Shown here piece by piece: positions 1 through 9,358 of a DNA stretch of 64,000 nucleotides. Source of the DNA: Shewanella litoralis (lineage in GTDB: Bacteria; Pseudomonadota; Gammaproteobacteria; Enterobacterales; Shewanellaceae); the NCBI RefSeq assembly GCF_009828585.1, contig NZ_WSRZ01000020.1:37191-101190 (forward strand). Reading direction: 5' to 3'. Under the pieces are notes generated by a model. That model searched no databases, was not told the DNA's origin, and saw only the letters and a list, made by a program, of their open reading frames with translations. Numbering within the stretch: the stretch's first letter is position 1; each line of letters begins with the position of its first letter. The translations under genes were made by a program, and so were the position numbers.

Positions 1-249
1 GTCTTTAGACTGTCCACCAGTACTGGCAACGCTTAACGTTGACACTGTTTTACGCTGAAGCGTCATTTTAGTTGGTGCAGTATCTGCGCCGTGTTGCTTT
101 TTCAGATAGTCTAAAAGCTGCTGCTTTTCCTGTTCTGAAACGGTATCTTTTTGTTGCTTTTTAATACCAGCATCCGAAAACTGTTCGATTAAACGATCAA
201 CCGATTTTCCTACTTCTGCTGCTAATTTTTCTACGCTTGTATCTGCCAT
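1..249 (-). CDS. infB: Translation initiation factor IF-2, N-terminal fragment (cut by window edge)
   Basis: Only the first 83 codons are inside the window; the gene runs off the left edge. The visible protein begins [18 protein letters not shown], the start of the IF-2 N-terminal domain, followed by a basic, glutamine-rich stretch. IF-2 is the GTPase that brings initiator fMet-tRNA to the 30S subunit; its G domains are not visible here. The start is 25 bases after the nusA stop on the same strand, the usual nusA-infB arrangement. The identity rests on the N-terminal sequence together with the rimP-nusA context. Confidence 0.93.
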   Translation of the reverse strand, partial: MADTSVEKLAAEVGKSVDRLIEQFSDAGIKKQQKDTVSEQEKQQLLDYLKKQHGADTAPTKMTLQRKTVSTLSVASTGGQSKD

Positions 250-274
250 CAATTAAATCCCCCTGTTGATCGAC

Positions 275-1774
275 TTATGCTTCTTCGCCAAACCAACAGA
301 TGTTGCGGGCAGCCATAATAAGCTCACCTGCTTTTTCTTCTGTTAATTCTTCAATATCAATTAAATCGTCAATACCTTGCTCGGCCAAGTCTTCTAAAGT
401 CACTACACCTTTGCTCGCAAGAACATAAGCTAAATGTCTTTCTAATCCTTCCAATGCTAATAAATCATCACTTGGCTCTGCACCATCTAACGCTTCTTCA
501 GTAGCTAGTGCTCTTGTTGAGATAGCTGCTTTTGCACGTTCACGTAATGCCGCGACGATTCCTTCGTCAAAGCCATCTATTGCGAGTAGTTCAGATTCTG
601 GGACATAAGCGATTTCTTCAAGTGAAGTAAACCCTTCATCAGCCAGTACACCCGCAAAATCTTTATCTACATCTAATGAAGCAACAAACAAATCAATCAC
701 TTTTGCACTTTCTGCTTGGTGTTTCTTGTTCATGTCTTCTACTGTCATTACGTTTAATTCCCAACCTGTTAGTTGAGTCGCTAAACGTACGTTTTGGCCA
801 TTACGACCAATAGCCTGTGCTAAACTGTCTGCTTCAACAGCGATGTCCATAGAGTGATTATCTTCGTCCACAATAATAGACGCAACATCGGCTGGCGCCA
901 TGGCATTGATCACATATTGAGCAGGATTATCATCCCACATCACGATATCAACACGCTCGCCACCTAATTCGTTTGATACGGCTTGTACACGTGCACCACG
1001 CATACCCACACACGCACCAATTGGATCGATACGACGGTCATTTGATTTAACCGCGATTTTAGCACGCGCGCCTGGATCGCGAGCCGCACCCATAACCTCA
1101 ATCATTTCGTCGTAAATTTCAGGTACTTCAACGCGGAAAAGCTCAATTAACATTTCTGGCTTGCTACGTGTTAGAAATATCTGAGCGCCACGCGCTTCTG
1201 GGCGTACTGCGTACAATAATGCACGAACACGGTCACCAGGGCGGAATGATTCACGACTAATTAAATCTTCTTTAAATAATACGCCATCAGCGTTATTACC
1301 TAAATCAACCACTACGCTTTCACGGGTGCTTTTTTTAACAACACCAGTGACGATTTCACCTTCACGCTCAATAAACTGTTCAACAATTTGCGCGCGTTCA
1401 GCTTCACGTACTTTTTGTACGATAACTTGCTTAGCGGTTTGCGTGGTAATACGGTCGAAAGCAACTGAGTCAATTTGATCTTCAATAAACTCACCCACTT
1501 GGATGCCAGGCTCTTCAAATTGAGCGGCTTCAAGTGTGATTTCGCTGTATGGATTCTCTAAGGCTTCACCCTTATCATCAACCACCATCCAACGACGGAA
1601 AGTATCGTAGTGACCGGTTTTACGATCAATCGCAACACGAACTTCAATATCACCTTCGTATTTTTTCTTGGTAGCAGTAGCTAAAGCAATTTCTAGCGCT
1701 TCAAAAATTTTTTCGCGCGGAACGCCTTTCTCATTGGAAACCGCTTCTGCGACTAGCAGGATCTCTTTATTCAT
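275..1774 (-). CDS. nusA: Transcription termination/antitermination factor NusA
   Basis: NusA binds RNA polymerase and nascent RNA and modulates pausing, intrinsic termination and antitermination. The 499 residues match the usual length (about 495). In order there is an N-terminal polymerase-binding domain ([19 protein letters not shown]), an S1 domain near residues 135-200 ([20 protein letters not shown]), two KH domains with [11 protein letters not shown] and [14 protein letters not shown], and two acidic C-terminal repeats. The repeats mark the gammaproteobacterial long form. It lies between rimP (31 bases upstream) and infB, the classical operon. No anomaly was seen. Confidence 0.98.
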   Translation of the reverse strand: MNKEILLVAEAVSNEKGVPREKIFEALEIALATATKKKYEGDIEVRVAIDRKTGHYDTFRRWMVVDDKGEALENPYSEITLEAAQFEEPGIQVGEFIEDQIDSVAFDRITTQTAKQVIVQKVREAERAQIVEQFIEREGEIVTGVVKKSTRESVVVDLGNNADGVLFKEDLISRESFRPGDRVRALLYAVRPEARGAQIFLTRSKPEMLIELFRVEVPEIYDEMIEVMGAARDPGARAKIAVKSNDRRIDPIGACVGMRGARVQAVSNELGGERVDIVMWDDNPAQYVINAMAPADVASIIVDEDNHSMDIAVEADSLAQAIGRNGQNVRLATQLTGWELNVMTVEDMNKKHQAESAKVIDLFVASLDVDKDFAGVLADEGFTSLEEIAYVPESELLAIDGFDEGIVAALRERAKAAISTRALATEEALDGAEPSDDLLALEGLERHLAYVLASKGVVTLEDLAEQGIDDLIDIEELTEEKAGELIMAARNICWFGEEA

Positions 1775-1805
1775 TTGGTCTTGCCTCGTTCTTCACCTGA
1801 AACTA

Positions 1806-2261
1806 TCAAAACTTAGCGATAATGTTGCCTTTGCGGATATTATCCAAAGCAACAATCAAGTCTTTACCATCAACTTTGATGGTGAGCATTTGCCCATCAA
1901 CACTAGTGATGACGCCTTTTAAATTTCGACTACCCGCAACAGGCATAGTCAACTGTACTTTCGCATCTTCACCGATGTAAGCGGCATATTGCGCTGCTGT
2001 AAATAACGGTCTATCTACTCCAGGCGAAGATACTTCTAATGTATATTCTGTAGAAATTGGGTCTTCAACATCCATAACTGCGCTAACTTGACGACTGGCC
2101 TCAGCACAATCTTCAATGTTGATGCCATTCTCGTGATCAATAAACACACGAAGAATTGAATGACGACCAGCTTGAACATATTCAATGCCCCAAAGCTGAA
2201 AGCCTGACGCTTCAACTGGAACCGTTAACATTTCAACTAGCTTGGATTCTATTGTTGCCAA
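1806..2261 (-). CDS. rimP: Ribosome maturation factor RimP, probable UUG start
   Basis: RimP assists late 30S subunit assembly. The protein aligns with the family from [20 protein letters not shown] through [19 protein letters not shown] and the SPGVDRPLF motif. The open frame could be read from an ATG at 2282, but that codon lies in the U-tract region of a terminator hairpin and would add seven unrelated residues. A TTG at 2259-2261 sits eight bases after a GGGGG ribosome-binding run and gives 151 residues, equal to the family length, so it is chosen. First gene of rimP-nusA-infB. Confidence 0.93.
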   Translation of the reverse strand: MATIESKLVEMLTVPVEASGFQLWGIEYVQAGRHSILRVFIDHENGINIEDCAEASRQVSAVMDVEDPISTEYTLEVSSPGVDRPLFTAAQYAAYIGEDAKVQLTMPVAGSRNLKGVITSVDGQMLTIKVDGKDLIVALDNIRKGNIIAKF

Positions 2262-2275
2262 AAATGACCCCCGAA

Positions 2276-2302
2276 AAAACAAAAAAAGGGCTAAAAGCCC
2301 CA
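2276..2302 (-). terminator. Second of two tandem terminators between tRNA-fMet and rimP
   Basis: On the minus strand GGGGCTTTTAGCCC is followed by a run of seven T, then a G and six more T. The hairpin is short (4-5 bp) but the U-tract is long. It ends only about 15 bases before the rimP start, so rimP must be reached by read-through of this site. Confidence 0.75.
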
Positions 2303-2345
2303 GAGCAATCCGTCAAAATCACGGATATTTAAAAGTCCATATAAC

Positions 2346-2368
2346 AAAAAACCCCGTAATCACGAGGT
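2346..2368 (-). terminator. First terminator downstream of tRNA-fMet
   Basis: Read on the minus strand, CCTCG and CGGGG pair around a six-base loop (one U-G pair) and are followed by six T. It lies about 65 bases after the encoded CCA end of the tRNA and would release the tRNA precursor. Confidence 0.7.
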
Positions 2369-2431
2369 CATTTTATTATAGAACCTGTAAATTGCGATTT
2401 AAATTCTAACAGAAAATAAATCGCAAGGAGC

Positions 2432-2507
<76 letters not shown>

Positions 2508-2589
2508 TCAACTGCATGCAAGTATATTGATTTACGTCATATCTTGCAATAACTAATCAAACACAATCCTTGGTTTGTTAGTTATAATT

Positions 2590-2676
2590 TGGTGCCGAGA
2601 GCGGGACTTGAACCCGCACGTCCGTTAGGACACAGCCACCTCAAGGCTGCGCGTCTACCAATTCCACCACCTCGGC
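2590..2676 (-). tRNA. leuU: tRNA-Leu (anticodon GAG)
   Basis: This 87-base class II tRNA has a long variable arm and an encoded CCA. The anticodon stem CAGCC/GGCTG encloses the loop TTGAGGT, giving anticodon GAG. The acceptor GCCGAGG pairs with the 3' side. It sits 13 bases after secG, the same neighbour as leuU in E. coli, and precedes the initiator tRNA. Confidence 0.97.
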
Positions 2677-2689
2677 GTCACCTGGTTTA

Positions 2690-3025
2690 CTAGTCAGGAA
2701 TTTTAGTTTCTGACTGTTCGGTTTGCACAGGCGCTTCATCTATGATTTGCTCTGCTGCAGTACCTAAATCGTTCCATTGATCATTCTGCTGTGTGTGGTT
2801 GGCACTTAAGTTACCAATCACTAAACTTAACGCGAAAAAACCAATCGCTAAGACAGCAGTTGAACGGGTCAGAAAGTTACCTGAACCGCTTGAGCCAAAT
2901 AATGTGCCTGAAGCACCGGCTCCGAAAGATGCGCCCATATCGGCACCCTTTCCTTGTTGGATTAAAATTAAGCCGACTAGACCTATCGCAACCACCAAGT
3001 ATACAACTATAAGAACTTCGTACAT
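2690..3025 (-). CDS. secG: Preprotein translocase subunit SecG
   Basis: SecG is the small two-helix membrane subunit of the SecYEG channel and helps SecA-driven export. The 111 residues match the family (110 in E. coli). The protein has an N-terminal transmembrane segment (about residues 3-21), the conserved loop LIQQGKGADMGASFGAGAS with GSSGSGNFLTR, and a second membrane segment (about 55-73). The C-terminal tail is polar and variable. It follows tpiA with a 4-base gap, so the two are probably co-transcribed and continue into the tRNA genes. Confidence 0.97.
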   Translation of the reverse strand: MYEVLIVVYLVVAIGLVGLILIQQGKGADMGASFGAGASGTLFGSSGSGNFLTRSTAVLAIGFFALSLVIGNLSANHTQQNDQWNDLGTAAEQIIDEAPVQTEQSETKIPD

Positions 3026-3029
3026 ATTA

Positions 3030-3812
3030 TTACGCGCTCATCGCTATGGTACATAAACTTAAAAACTCAGTAGAGTTCAGACTTGCACCGCCAATCAGAC
3101 CACCATCAACATCAGGTTGGGCAAAAATATCTGCCGCATTATTGGGGGTAACACTACCACCGTAAAGAATCCTGATATTCTCTCCAATAAATGGAGACAC
3201 TTCAGAGAGGCGATTGCGAATAAACGCATGTACTTCTTGTGCCTGCTCTGGTGTAGCGCTTTTACCTGTCCCTACTGCCCATAAAGGTTCGTAGGCGATA
3301 ATTGCGTTATCGAAAGCCATGGTACCGTTTTTTTCAATTACTATATCTAACTCTTCAGCAATCACCTCAAAGGTGCGTCTTGCCTCTCGAGCCGGACCTG
3401 ATTCACCGACACAAAGTATCGGGGTGAGTCCGTATTTTTGTGCAGCAGCAAATTTTTCTGCCACAATATTACTCGTCTCTCCGTACATACGGCGACGTTC
3501 GGAATGGCCGATAATAACATATCGACATCCTGAATCTTTTAGCATCTGCCCGGATATTTCACCGGTGTACGCGCCAAAGTCATGTTGACTAAGATTTTGC
3601 GCGCCCATTCTAACAAGCGCACCGTCTAAGGTTTGCTTATTGGCTTCAAGCAGCTGCCTAACACTTTCAAGATAAATTGAAGGCGGGCATAAAACCACTT
3701 CAGCTGAATCATTTTGGAGCTTCGTTGCAAACTTTTTAAAAAGCTCTTCAGCTAATGCTGAATTGCCATTCATTTTCCAGTTGCCAGCTACCATAGGACG
3801 TCTGAGTGCCAT
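3030..3812 (-). CDS. tpiA: Triosephosphate isomerase
   Basis: TpiA interconverts dihydroxyacetone phosphate and glyceraldehyde 3-phosphate in glycolysis. The protein starts MALRRPMVAGNWKMNG with the catalytic Lys/Asn pair. The catalytic His lies in IGHSERRRMYGE, the catalytic Glu in AYEPLWAVGTGKSATP, which also forms the closing loop, and the phosphate-binding ILYGGSV and GGLIGGASL motifs follow. The open frame extends 40 codons further upstream, but ATG 3810-3812 has the ribosome binding site AAAGGAGAC and gives 260 residues, the family length. Confidence 0.98.
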   Translation of the reverse strand: MALRRPMVAGNWKMNGNSALAEELFKKFATKLQNDSAEVVLCPPSIYLESVRQLLEANKQTLDGALVRMGAQNLSQHDFGAYTGEISGQMLKDSGCRYVIIGHSERRRMYGETSNIVAEKFAAAQKYGLTPILCVGESGPAREARRTFEVIAEELDIVIEKNGTMAFDNAIIAYEPLWAVGTGKSATPEQAQEVHAFIRNRLSEVSPFIGENIRILYGGSVTPNNAADIFAQPDVDGGLIGGASLNSTEFLSLCTIAMSA

Positions 3813-3950
3813 CACTGTCTCCTTTGAAAGCGGCGTGAATAATAGCGAACCACTTATCAAGTTACAATAGGTAAAAGGGGAATATTTCAGTTTAATGGTC
3901 GAAGCGTCTACTTTTTGAGCGCGCAACGACATTCCTGAATATTCAAATAA

Positions 3951-5288
3951 TTAACATGCTGCTTTTACCGCCTCTGCGATGCTATTTGCATGTGCAAGCA
4001 CTTGTGCATGATCATCTCCTTCGACCATGACTCGGATTAACGGTTCGGTACCCGACTTACGTAATAATACTCGTCCACGGGCTCCCATTTGTGTCTCCAC
4101 TTTAGCCTGCGCCATTTTAACGGCATCGGTGTCAAGTGGATTAGTCGTTCCTTCAAAGCGAACATTGACTAACACCTGAGGTAACATTTTCATTGGTTCA
4201 GTGAGTTGTTCAAGCGTGGCTTGCTGTCTGCGCATTGCTGCTAGTACCAAAATACCCGCTACGATGCCATCACCAGTTGTACCGTGATCCAGGTTTAGAA
4301 TGTGGCCAGAGTTTTCACCACCAATACGCCAGTCATGTTGTTTCAACATTTCCATGACGTATCTGTCACCAACATTTGAACGAACAAATGGAATATCAAG
4401 CGCTTGCAATGCGAGATCTAACCCTAAATTCGACATAAGGGTACCCACTACACCGCCTTTTAAAATACCACGTTTTTGCGCATCTACGGCTAAAATATAT
4501 AATATTTGGTCACCATCTATCACTTCACCAAGACGATTAACCATCATAATGCGATCGCCATCACCATCTAGGGCAATACCTAGGTCGGCTTTTTCAGCTA
4601 TTACTGTCTCACAAATTTTGGCCATTGAAGTGGCGCCAACTTTATCATTAATGTTTAAACCATCAGGCTTATCACCAATGGCAAACACCTCTGCACCTAA
4701 TTCACGGAATACATTGGGGGCGATGTGGTAAGTTGCGCCATGGGCACAATCAACCACGATTTTTAAACCTTCGAGGGTTTGATCTGCCGGAAAGTTACCT
4801 TTGCAATATTCAATATAGCGGCCAGCTGCATCATCAATTCGACGCGCTTTACCTAATAAGTGCGATTCAACACACACAAGTGGTTTTTCAAGCTCGGCCT
4901 CAATTTCAAGCTCAATGGCGTCATCAAGTTTACTGCCATCGGTTGAAAAGAATTTGATGCCATTGTCGTAATAAGGGTTATGTGATGCACTGATAACCAC
5001 GCCGGCTTCAGCTCTAAAGGTTCGGGTTAAATAAGCAACGGCAGGTGTCGGCATTGGGCCAAGTAACAGCACATTTAAGCCCGCAGCAGATAAACCAGCT
5101 TCTAAGGCTGATTCAAATAAATAACCTGAAATACGCGTGTCTTTACCAATAATGACTTTTTGAGTGCCATTTCTCGATAACACACGCCCCGCAGCCCAGC
5201 CTAACTTTAACGCGAGTTCTGGGGTCATTTTACCGTCCCCTACTTTACCGCGAATGCCGTCGGTTCCAAAAAATTGTCTTTGTTTCAC
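3951..5288 (-). CDS. glmM: Phosphoglucosamine mutase, GTG start
   Basis: GlmM converts glucosamine-6-phosphate to glucosamine-1-phosphate for UDP-GlcNAc, the precursor of peptidoglycan and lipopolysaccharide. The 445 residues contain the N-terminal [12 protein letters not shown] signature, the active-site phosphoserine loop [16 protein letters not shown] near residue 100, the metal loop [12 protein letters not shown], the sugar loop GGENSGH and the phosphate-binding [15 protein letters not shown] near the C terminus. The start is GTG with GGGGA about five bases upstream. It follows folP, the usual order. Confidence 0.98.
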   Translation of the reverse strand: MKQRQFFGTDGIRGKVGDGKMTPELALKLGWAAGRVLSRNGTQKVIIGKDTRISGYLFESALEAGLSAAGLNVLLLGPMPTPAVAYLTRTFRAEAGVVISASHNPYYDNGIKFFSTDGSKLDDAIELEIEAELEKPLVCVESHLLGKARRIDDAAGRYIEYCKGNFPADQTLEGLKIVVDCAHGATYHIAPNVFRELGAEVFAIGDKPDGLNINDKVGATSMAKICETVIAEKADLGIALDGDGDRIMMVNRLGEVIDGDQILYILAVDAQKRGILKGGVVGTLMSNLGLDLALQALDIPFVRSNVGDRYVMEMLKQHDWRIGGENSGHILNLDHGTTGDGIVAGILVLAAMRRQQATLEQLTEPMKMLPQVLVNVRFEGTTNPLDTDAVKMAQAKVETQMGARGRVLLRKSGTEPLIRVMVEGDDHAQVLAHANSIAEAVKAAC

Positions 5289-5365
5289 AGGTCCCCACTT
5301 AAGTGATTCACTTTGTGATTAATATTATTATGTTTTTTATAAATGATATGCACTGACCCATTTAT

Positions 5366-6199
5366 TTATAACTGTTCCATGGTGGCAGACATCACTTTAA
5401 GCACATCGACTGTTTCGGCAACATCATGCACACGAATAATCTGCGCGCCTTGTTGCACCGCAATTAATGCCCCCGCAAGACTACCAGCAATGCGTTGGTC
5501 TGTATCACGACCTAACAAGTTGCCAATCATACTTTTACGAGATAAGCCAACTAATAGCGGTAAGTGAAACTCATGCAGCTTAGGTAACATGGCTAGTAGG
5601 CGGTAATTATGCGCTAAAGTTTTACCAAAGCCAAAACCTGGATCAAGAATTAATCGCTCACGCTCAATGCCAGCGGCTTCACAATACGCGATACGCAATT
5701 CGAAAAATGCGGCAACCTCGTCAACGACATCATCATATACGGGTGCATCTTGCATCGTTTGCGGTTTGCCTTGCATGTGCATTAAGCAAATTGGCACATC
5801 AAGCGACGCGGCCATGGCTAACGCGCCCGGCGCTTGCAATGCTCTTACATCATTAATTAAGTTGGCACCTGCATTCACTGCAGCTTCCATCACTTCGGGT
5901 TTGCTGGTATCAATTGAAATCCACACATTATGTTTTTTAGCGGTATATTCAATAATGGGTAGCACTCGTGAGAACTCTTCAGCCACAGAAACTTCAGCAG
6001 CCCCAGGGCGAGTCGATTCACCGCCAACATCAATTATTAATGCACCTTGCGCAACCATATCATCAACATGACGGCACGCCTGTTCAAAGTCACTATATGC
6101 GCCGCCATCAGAAAAAGAGTCAGGAGTAATATTAACAATCCCCATCACGATGGGTGATGTTAAATCAAGGGTTTTACTGGCATGAGTTAATTGAAACAC
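5366..6199 (-). CDS. folP: Dihydropteroate synthase, probable GTG start
   Basis: FolP joins p-aminobenzoate to the pterin pyrophosphate in folate synthesis and is the sulfonamide target. Signatures are MGIVNITPDSFSDGG, GGESTRPGA, HMQGKPQTMQ, ILDPGFGFGKT and LVGLSRKSMIG. A TTG at 6229 could open the frame, but it lies inside a terminator stem. GTG 6197-6199 has AGGA eight bases upstream and gives 277 residues, in line with the family. Only about 28 bases separate this start from the terminator behind ftsH, leaving no room for a separate promoter. Confidence 0.96.
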   Translation of the reverse strand: MFQLTHASKTLDLTSPIVMGIVNITPDSFSDGGAYSDFEQACRHVDDMVAQGALIIDVGGESTRPGAAEVSVAEEFSRVLPIIEYTAKKHNVWISIDTSKPEVMEAAVNAGANLINDVRALQAPGALAMAASLDVPICLMHMQGKPQTMQDAPVYDDVVDEVAAFFELRIAYCEAAGIERERLILDPGFGFGKTLAHNYRLLAMLPKLHEFHLPLLVGLSRKSMIGNLLGRDTDQRIAGSLAGALIAVQQGAQIIRVHDVAETVDVLKVMSATMEQL

Positions 6200-6227
6200 A
6201 GGTAATGTCCTAACGTAGATTAAAAAC

Positions 6228-6253
6228 AAGAAAACCCCTTTCGGGGTTTTCTT
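6228..6253 (-). terminator. Terminator between ftsH and folP
   Basis: A perfect 11-bp inverted repeat (AAGAAAACCCC / GGGGTTTTCTT, 4-base loop) is followed on the minus strand by GTTTTTAA. It lies 15 bases after the ftsH stop and 28 bases before the folP start, so it may partially uncouple folP-glmM from ftsH. Confidence 0.85.
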
Positions 6254-6268
6254 TATTGGCTTGATTAT

Positions 6269-8209
6269 TTATTTAGCAGGAGATTCATCTGCATCACTAA
6301 TATCAGCTTTAGGAGCCTCTTCAGACTTTTCTTCTTCAACTTTAGGAGCGCTATTTCCGCCACCTTTGTCGTCAGACGATTCATCCTTTTGCCATTCGGC
6401 TGGCATCCGTACTTCACGGCGATTCATCAAATCATCGATTTGCAGCGAATCAATCGTTTCGTATTTCATTAACGCATCTTTCATCGCATGTAAAATATCC
6501 ATATTTTCTGTCAACATGGTTTGCGCACGTTGATAGTTTTTATCGATAAACATTTTGATTTCAGAGTCAATTAATGTTGCCGTATCACCTGACATCGCTT
6601 TTGATTTACCCATACTGCGTCCGAGGAAAACTTCGTTTTCTTCTTCAGCGTACAGCAAAGGGCCTAGCTTGTCAGAGAAGCCCCATTGAGTCACCATGTT
6701 ACGCGCAATGGATGTTGCGTATTTAATGTCTTGCGATGCACCGGTAGACACTTGCTCGCTGCCATAAATAAGCTCTTCAGCTAAACGTCCACCATAAGCG
6801 ACTGAAATTTGTGATTCAAGCTTGCGACGACTTTGGCTAACAGCATCGGCCTCTGGCAAGAAGAAGGTCACACCTAATGCACGCCCGCGAGGAATAATGG
6901 TCACTTTATGCACAGGGTCATGCTCTGGCACTAAACAGCCCACAATGGCATGGCCAGCTTCATGATAAGCAGTCATCTCTTTGTCAGATTCAGACATCAC
7001 CATAGAGCGGCGTTCAGCGCCCATCATGATTTTATCTTTAGCACGTTCAAACTCTTCCATGCCAACAACGCGACGGTTACCACGAGCAGCAAATAGTGCA
7101 GCTTCGTTGACTAAGTTTGCTAAGTCTGCACCAGAGAACCCTGGTGTACCACGAGCAATAACACTGGCTTTAACATCGTCAGATAAAGGTACTTTGCGCA
7201 TGTGCACTTTAAGGATTTGTTCACGACCACGAACATCAGGTAAGCCAACAACTACTTGACGGTCAAAACGACCCGGACGAAGTAATGCAGAGTCCAATAC
7301 GTCAGGGCGGTTGGTTGCAGCAATAACAATAATACCTTCGTTACCTTCAAAGCCATCCATTTCAACCAACATTTGGTTTAATGTTTGTTCACGCTCATCA
7401 TGACCACCACCAACACCGGCACCACGTTGGCGACCTACCGCGTCAATTTCGTCAATGAAGATAATACAAGGCGCAGACTTTTTAGCTTGTTCAAACATGT
7501 CACGCACACGAGATGCACCAACACCCACAAACATTTCTACGAAATCAGAACCTGAAATAGTAAAGAAAGGCACCTTAGACTCACCAGCAATCGCTTTAGC
7601 AAGTAATGTTTTACCAGTACCTGGTGGCCCCACCATTAATACGCCCGTAGGAATTCGGCCGCCTAATTTTTGGAATTTAGTTGGGTCACGTAAATAATCA
7701 ACCAGTTCTTTTACTTCTTCTTTTGCTTCATCACAACCCGCAACATCAGCAAAGGTGGTTTTGATTTGATCTTCGCTCATCAATTTGGCTTTACTCTTAC
7801 CAAATGACATAGCGCCTTTACCGCCACCGCCTTGCATTTGTCGCATGAAGAAAATCCACACGCCAATCAGCAGTAACATAGGGAACCAAGAAATAAAGAT
7901 TTGGGTCAGGAAGCTTGATTCTTCAGCTTCTTGGCCTTTCATGGTAATACCTTTACGATCAAGATCATTAATTAAATCTTGGTCATACATAGGCATTATG
8001 GTGGTGAACTTCTCGCCGGTACGTTTTGTCCCTTCAATCGTTCTTTGGTCGCTTTTAATTTCGACCGTGTTAATTTGACCATTTCGGACATTGTCCAAAA
8101 AAGCGGAGTAATCCATCTTCTGCGAATTCGAAGAAGAGGGGGAATAACCCTGAAATACTGACATCAGCACAACAGCGATGACAACCCAGAGTATTAAATT
8201 TTTTGCCAT
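6269..8209 (-). CDS. ftsH: ATP-dependent zinc metalloprotease FtsH
   Basis: FtsH is the inner-membrane AAA+ protease that degrades sigma-32, LpxC and misassembled membrane proteins. The protein begins [20 protein letters not shown] (first membrane helix). A second helix lies near residues 100-122, followed by Walker A GPPGTGKT (about 194), Walker [16 protein letters not shown], the arginine-finger region RPGRFDRQV and the zinc site HEAGH (about 414). The acidic C-terminal tail varies. ATG 8209 is chosen because the family starts MAKN; an upstream TTG at 8218 also has a possible GAGG site. Co-oriented with rlmE. Confidence 0.97.
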   Translation of the reverse strand: MAKNLILWVVIAVVLMSVFQGYSPSSSNSQKMDYSAFLDNVRNGQINTVEIKSDQRTIEGTKRTGEKFTTIMPMYDQDLINDLDRKGITMKGQEAEESSFLTQIFISWFPMLLLIGVWIFFMRQMQGGGGKGAMSFGKSKAKLMSEDQIKTTFADVAGCDEAKEEVKELVDYLRDPTKFQKLGGRIPTGVLMVGPPGTGKTLLAKAIAGESKVPFFTISGSDFVEMFVGVGASRVRDMFEQAKKSAPCIIFIDEIDAVGRQRGAGVGGGHDEREQTLNQMLVEMDGFEGNEGIIVIAATNRPDVLDSALLRPGRFDRQVVVGLPDVRGREQILKVHMRKVPLSDDVKASVIARGTPGFSGADLANLVNEAALFAARGNRRVVGMEEFERAKDKIMMGAERRSMVMSESDKEMTAYHEAGHAIVGCLVPEHDPVHKVTIIPRGRALGVTFFLPEADAVSQSRRKLESQISVAYGGRLAEELIYGSEQVSTGASQDIKYATSIARNMVTQWGFSDKLGPLLYAEEENEVFLGRSMGKSKAMSGDTATLIDSEIKMFIDKNYQRAQTMLTENMDILHAMKDALMKYETIDSLQIDDLMNRREVRMPAEWQKDESSDDKGGGNSAPKVEEEKSEEAPKADISDADESPAK

Positions 8210-8263
8210 GTCACTCAAATTACTAGACCTCTTAACAGTCCTGCGATTATTAACGTTAGACTA

Positions 8264-8893
8264 CTACAACTTGTAACCAGTCGCCACTAGATAGACTTCT
8301 CGAGAGCGCGCTCTAGAGGAGTCTGGTTTTCGGGTTTTCACTACTTTGAATGCCTCTTTAACTGTTTTCATGTAATCGTCAAAGCCCTCCCCCTGAAAGA
8401 CCTTAACAGCAAAACAGCCATTAGGCGCCAACACTTGATGACACATATCTAGCGCTAATTCCACTAAATACATGGCTCTAGGTTGGTCTACAGCATCCGA
8501 ACCACTCATGTTCGGTGCCATATCCGATAATACCACATCCACTTTATCTTGCCCTACTCGGTCAAGCAATGCCTGTAGTACTTTGTCTTCTCTAAAATCA
8601 CCTTGCAGAAAATCAACACCCACAATTGGATCCATAGGTAAAATGTCACACGCAATGACTTTACCTTTTTCCCCAGCCAATTTCACCGCAACTTGTGACC
8701 ACCCACCAGGTGCTGCGCCCAAATCAACAACCGTCATACCGGTTTTAATTAAATGATCTTTTTGTTGGATCTCTTCTAACTTAAATGCAGCACGAGAACG
8801 TAACCCCCGTTTTTGGGCTAATTTCACATAGTGATCATCAAAGTGTTCTTGCATCCAACGAGTTGAACTCGCCGTACGTTTTTTGGTTACCAT
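8264..8893 (-). CDS. rlmE: 23S rRNA (uridine-2'-O-)methyltransferase
   Basis: RlmE (RrmJ/FtsJ) 2'-O-methylates U2552 of the 23S rRNA A loop late in 50S assembly. The 209 residues equal the E. coli length. The SAM motif is [15 protein letters not shown], the acidic motif [12 protein letters not shown], and the catalytic K-D-K-E tetrad residues are recognisable ([37 protein letters not shown]). It is followed by ftsH, the same two-gene heat-shock operon as in E. coli, and a sigma-32-like promoter lies upstream. Confidence 0.97.
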   Translation of the reverse strand: MVTKKRTASSTRWMQEHFDDHYVKLAQKRGLRSRAAFKLEEIQQKDHLIKTGMTVVDLGAAPGGWSQVAVKLAGEKGKVIACDILPMDPIVGVDFLQGDFREDKVLQALLDRVGQDKVDVVLSDMAPNMSGSDAVDQPRAMYLVELALDMCHQVLAPNGCFAVKVFQGEGFDDYMKTVKEAFKVVKTRKPDSSRARSREVYLVATGYKL

Positions 8894-8929
8894 TTAAATT
8901 CCGCAACGATTCAGAGTTACATAAGCCTT

Positions 8930-8957
8930 ATATAAGGGTAGAATACCGGTTTTTCAA
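8930..8957 (-). promoter_or_regulatory. Sigma-32-like heat-shock promoter for rlmE-ftsH
   Basis: On the minus strand TTGAAA (8952-8957) is followed after 13 bases by CCCTTATAT (8930-8938), close to the sigma-32 consensus (CTTGAAA, 13-15 bases, CCCCATNT). It is about 37 bases upstream of rlmE, an operon known to be heat-inducible in E. coli. The match is by eye. Confidence 0.6.
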
Positions 8958-8983
8958 CAGTAACTCAGCAAAAGTTGGTACAA

Positions 8984-9286
8984 ATGAACTTAACAACCAA
9001 ACAAAAACAGCATTTAAAAGGTCTGGCGCACAGTCTAAAGCCAGTGGTGCTGCTTGGTGGCAACGGACTGACTGAAGGTGTTCTGGCTGAAATTGATAGC
9101 GCTCTTACACATCATGAATTGATTAAAGTGAAAGTAGCCTCTGCCGACAGAGAGCTAAAAAATGCCATCGTTGACGCCATTATACGTGAAACCCAGTCTG
9201 CGAAAGTGCAACTTATTGGTCATGTATTAGTTATCTTCCGTCATTCACCAGAAATGAAGATAGCTTTGCCTAAGGCAAAAAAATAG
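8984..9286 (+). CDS. yhbY: YhbY-type CRM-domain ribosome assembly RNA-binding protein
   Basis: The 100-residue protein is a single CRM domain that binds pre-50S particles. It starts MNLTTKQKQHLKGLAHSLKP and carries the GxxG-type loop LLGGNGLTEGVLAEI, followed by HHELIKVKVA, very close to E. coli YhbY. The ATG at 8984 matches the family start; a TTG three codons earlier is possible but unsupported. It is divergent from rlmE, again as in E. coli, and ends just before a strong terminator. Confidence 0.95.
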   Translation: MNLTTKQKQHLKGLAHSLKPVVLLGGNGLTEGVLAEIDSALTHHELIKVKVASADRELKNAIVDAIIRETQSAKVQLIGHVLVIFRHSPEMKIALPKAKK

Positions 9287-9301
9287 TTAAACATTCAATA
9301 T

Positions 9302-9333
9302 AAAAAAGCCGCTGATTTCAGCGGCTTTTTTTA
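9302..9333. terminator. Bidirectional terminator between yhbY and secF
   Basis: AAGCCGCTGA and TCAGCGGCTT pair around a two-base loop, with A-runs before and T-runs after. It can therefore serve both yhbY (plus) and secF (minus), which converge here. Confidence 0.9.
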
Positions 9334-9358
9334 TGAAAAATAATTAATCGATTTATTT

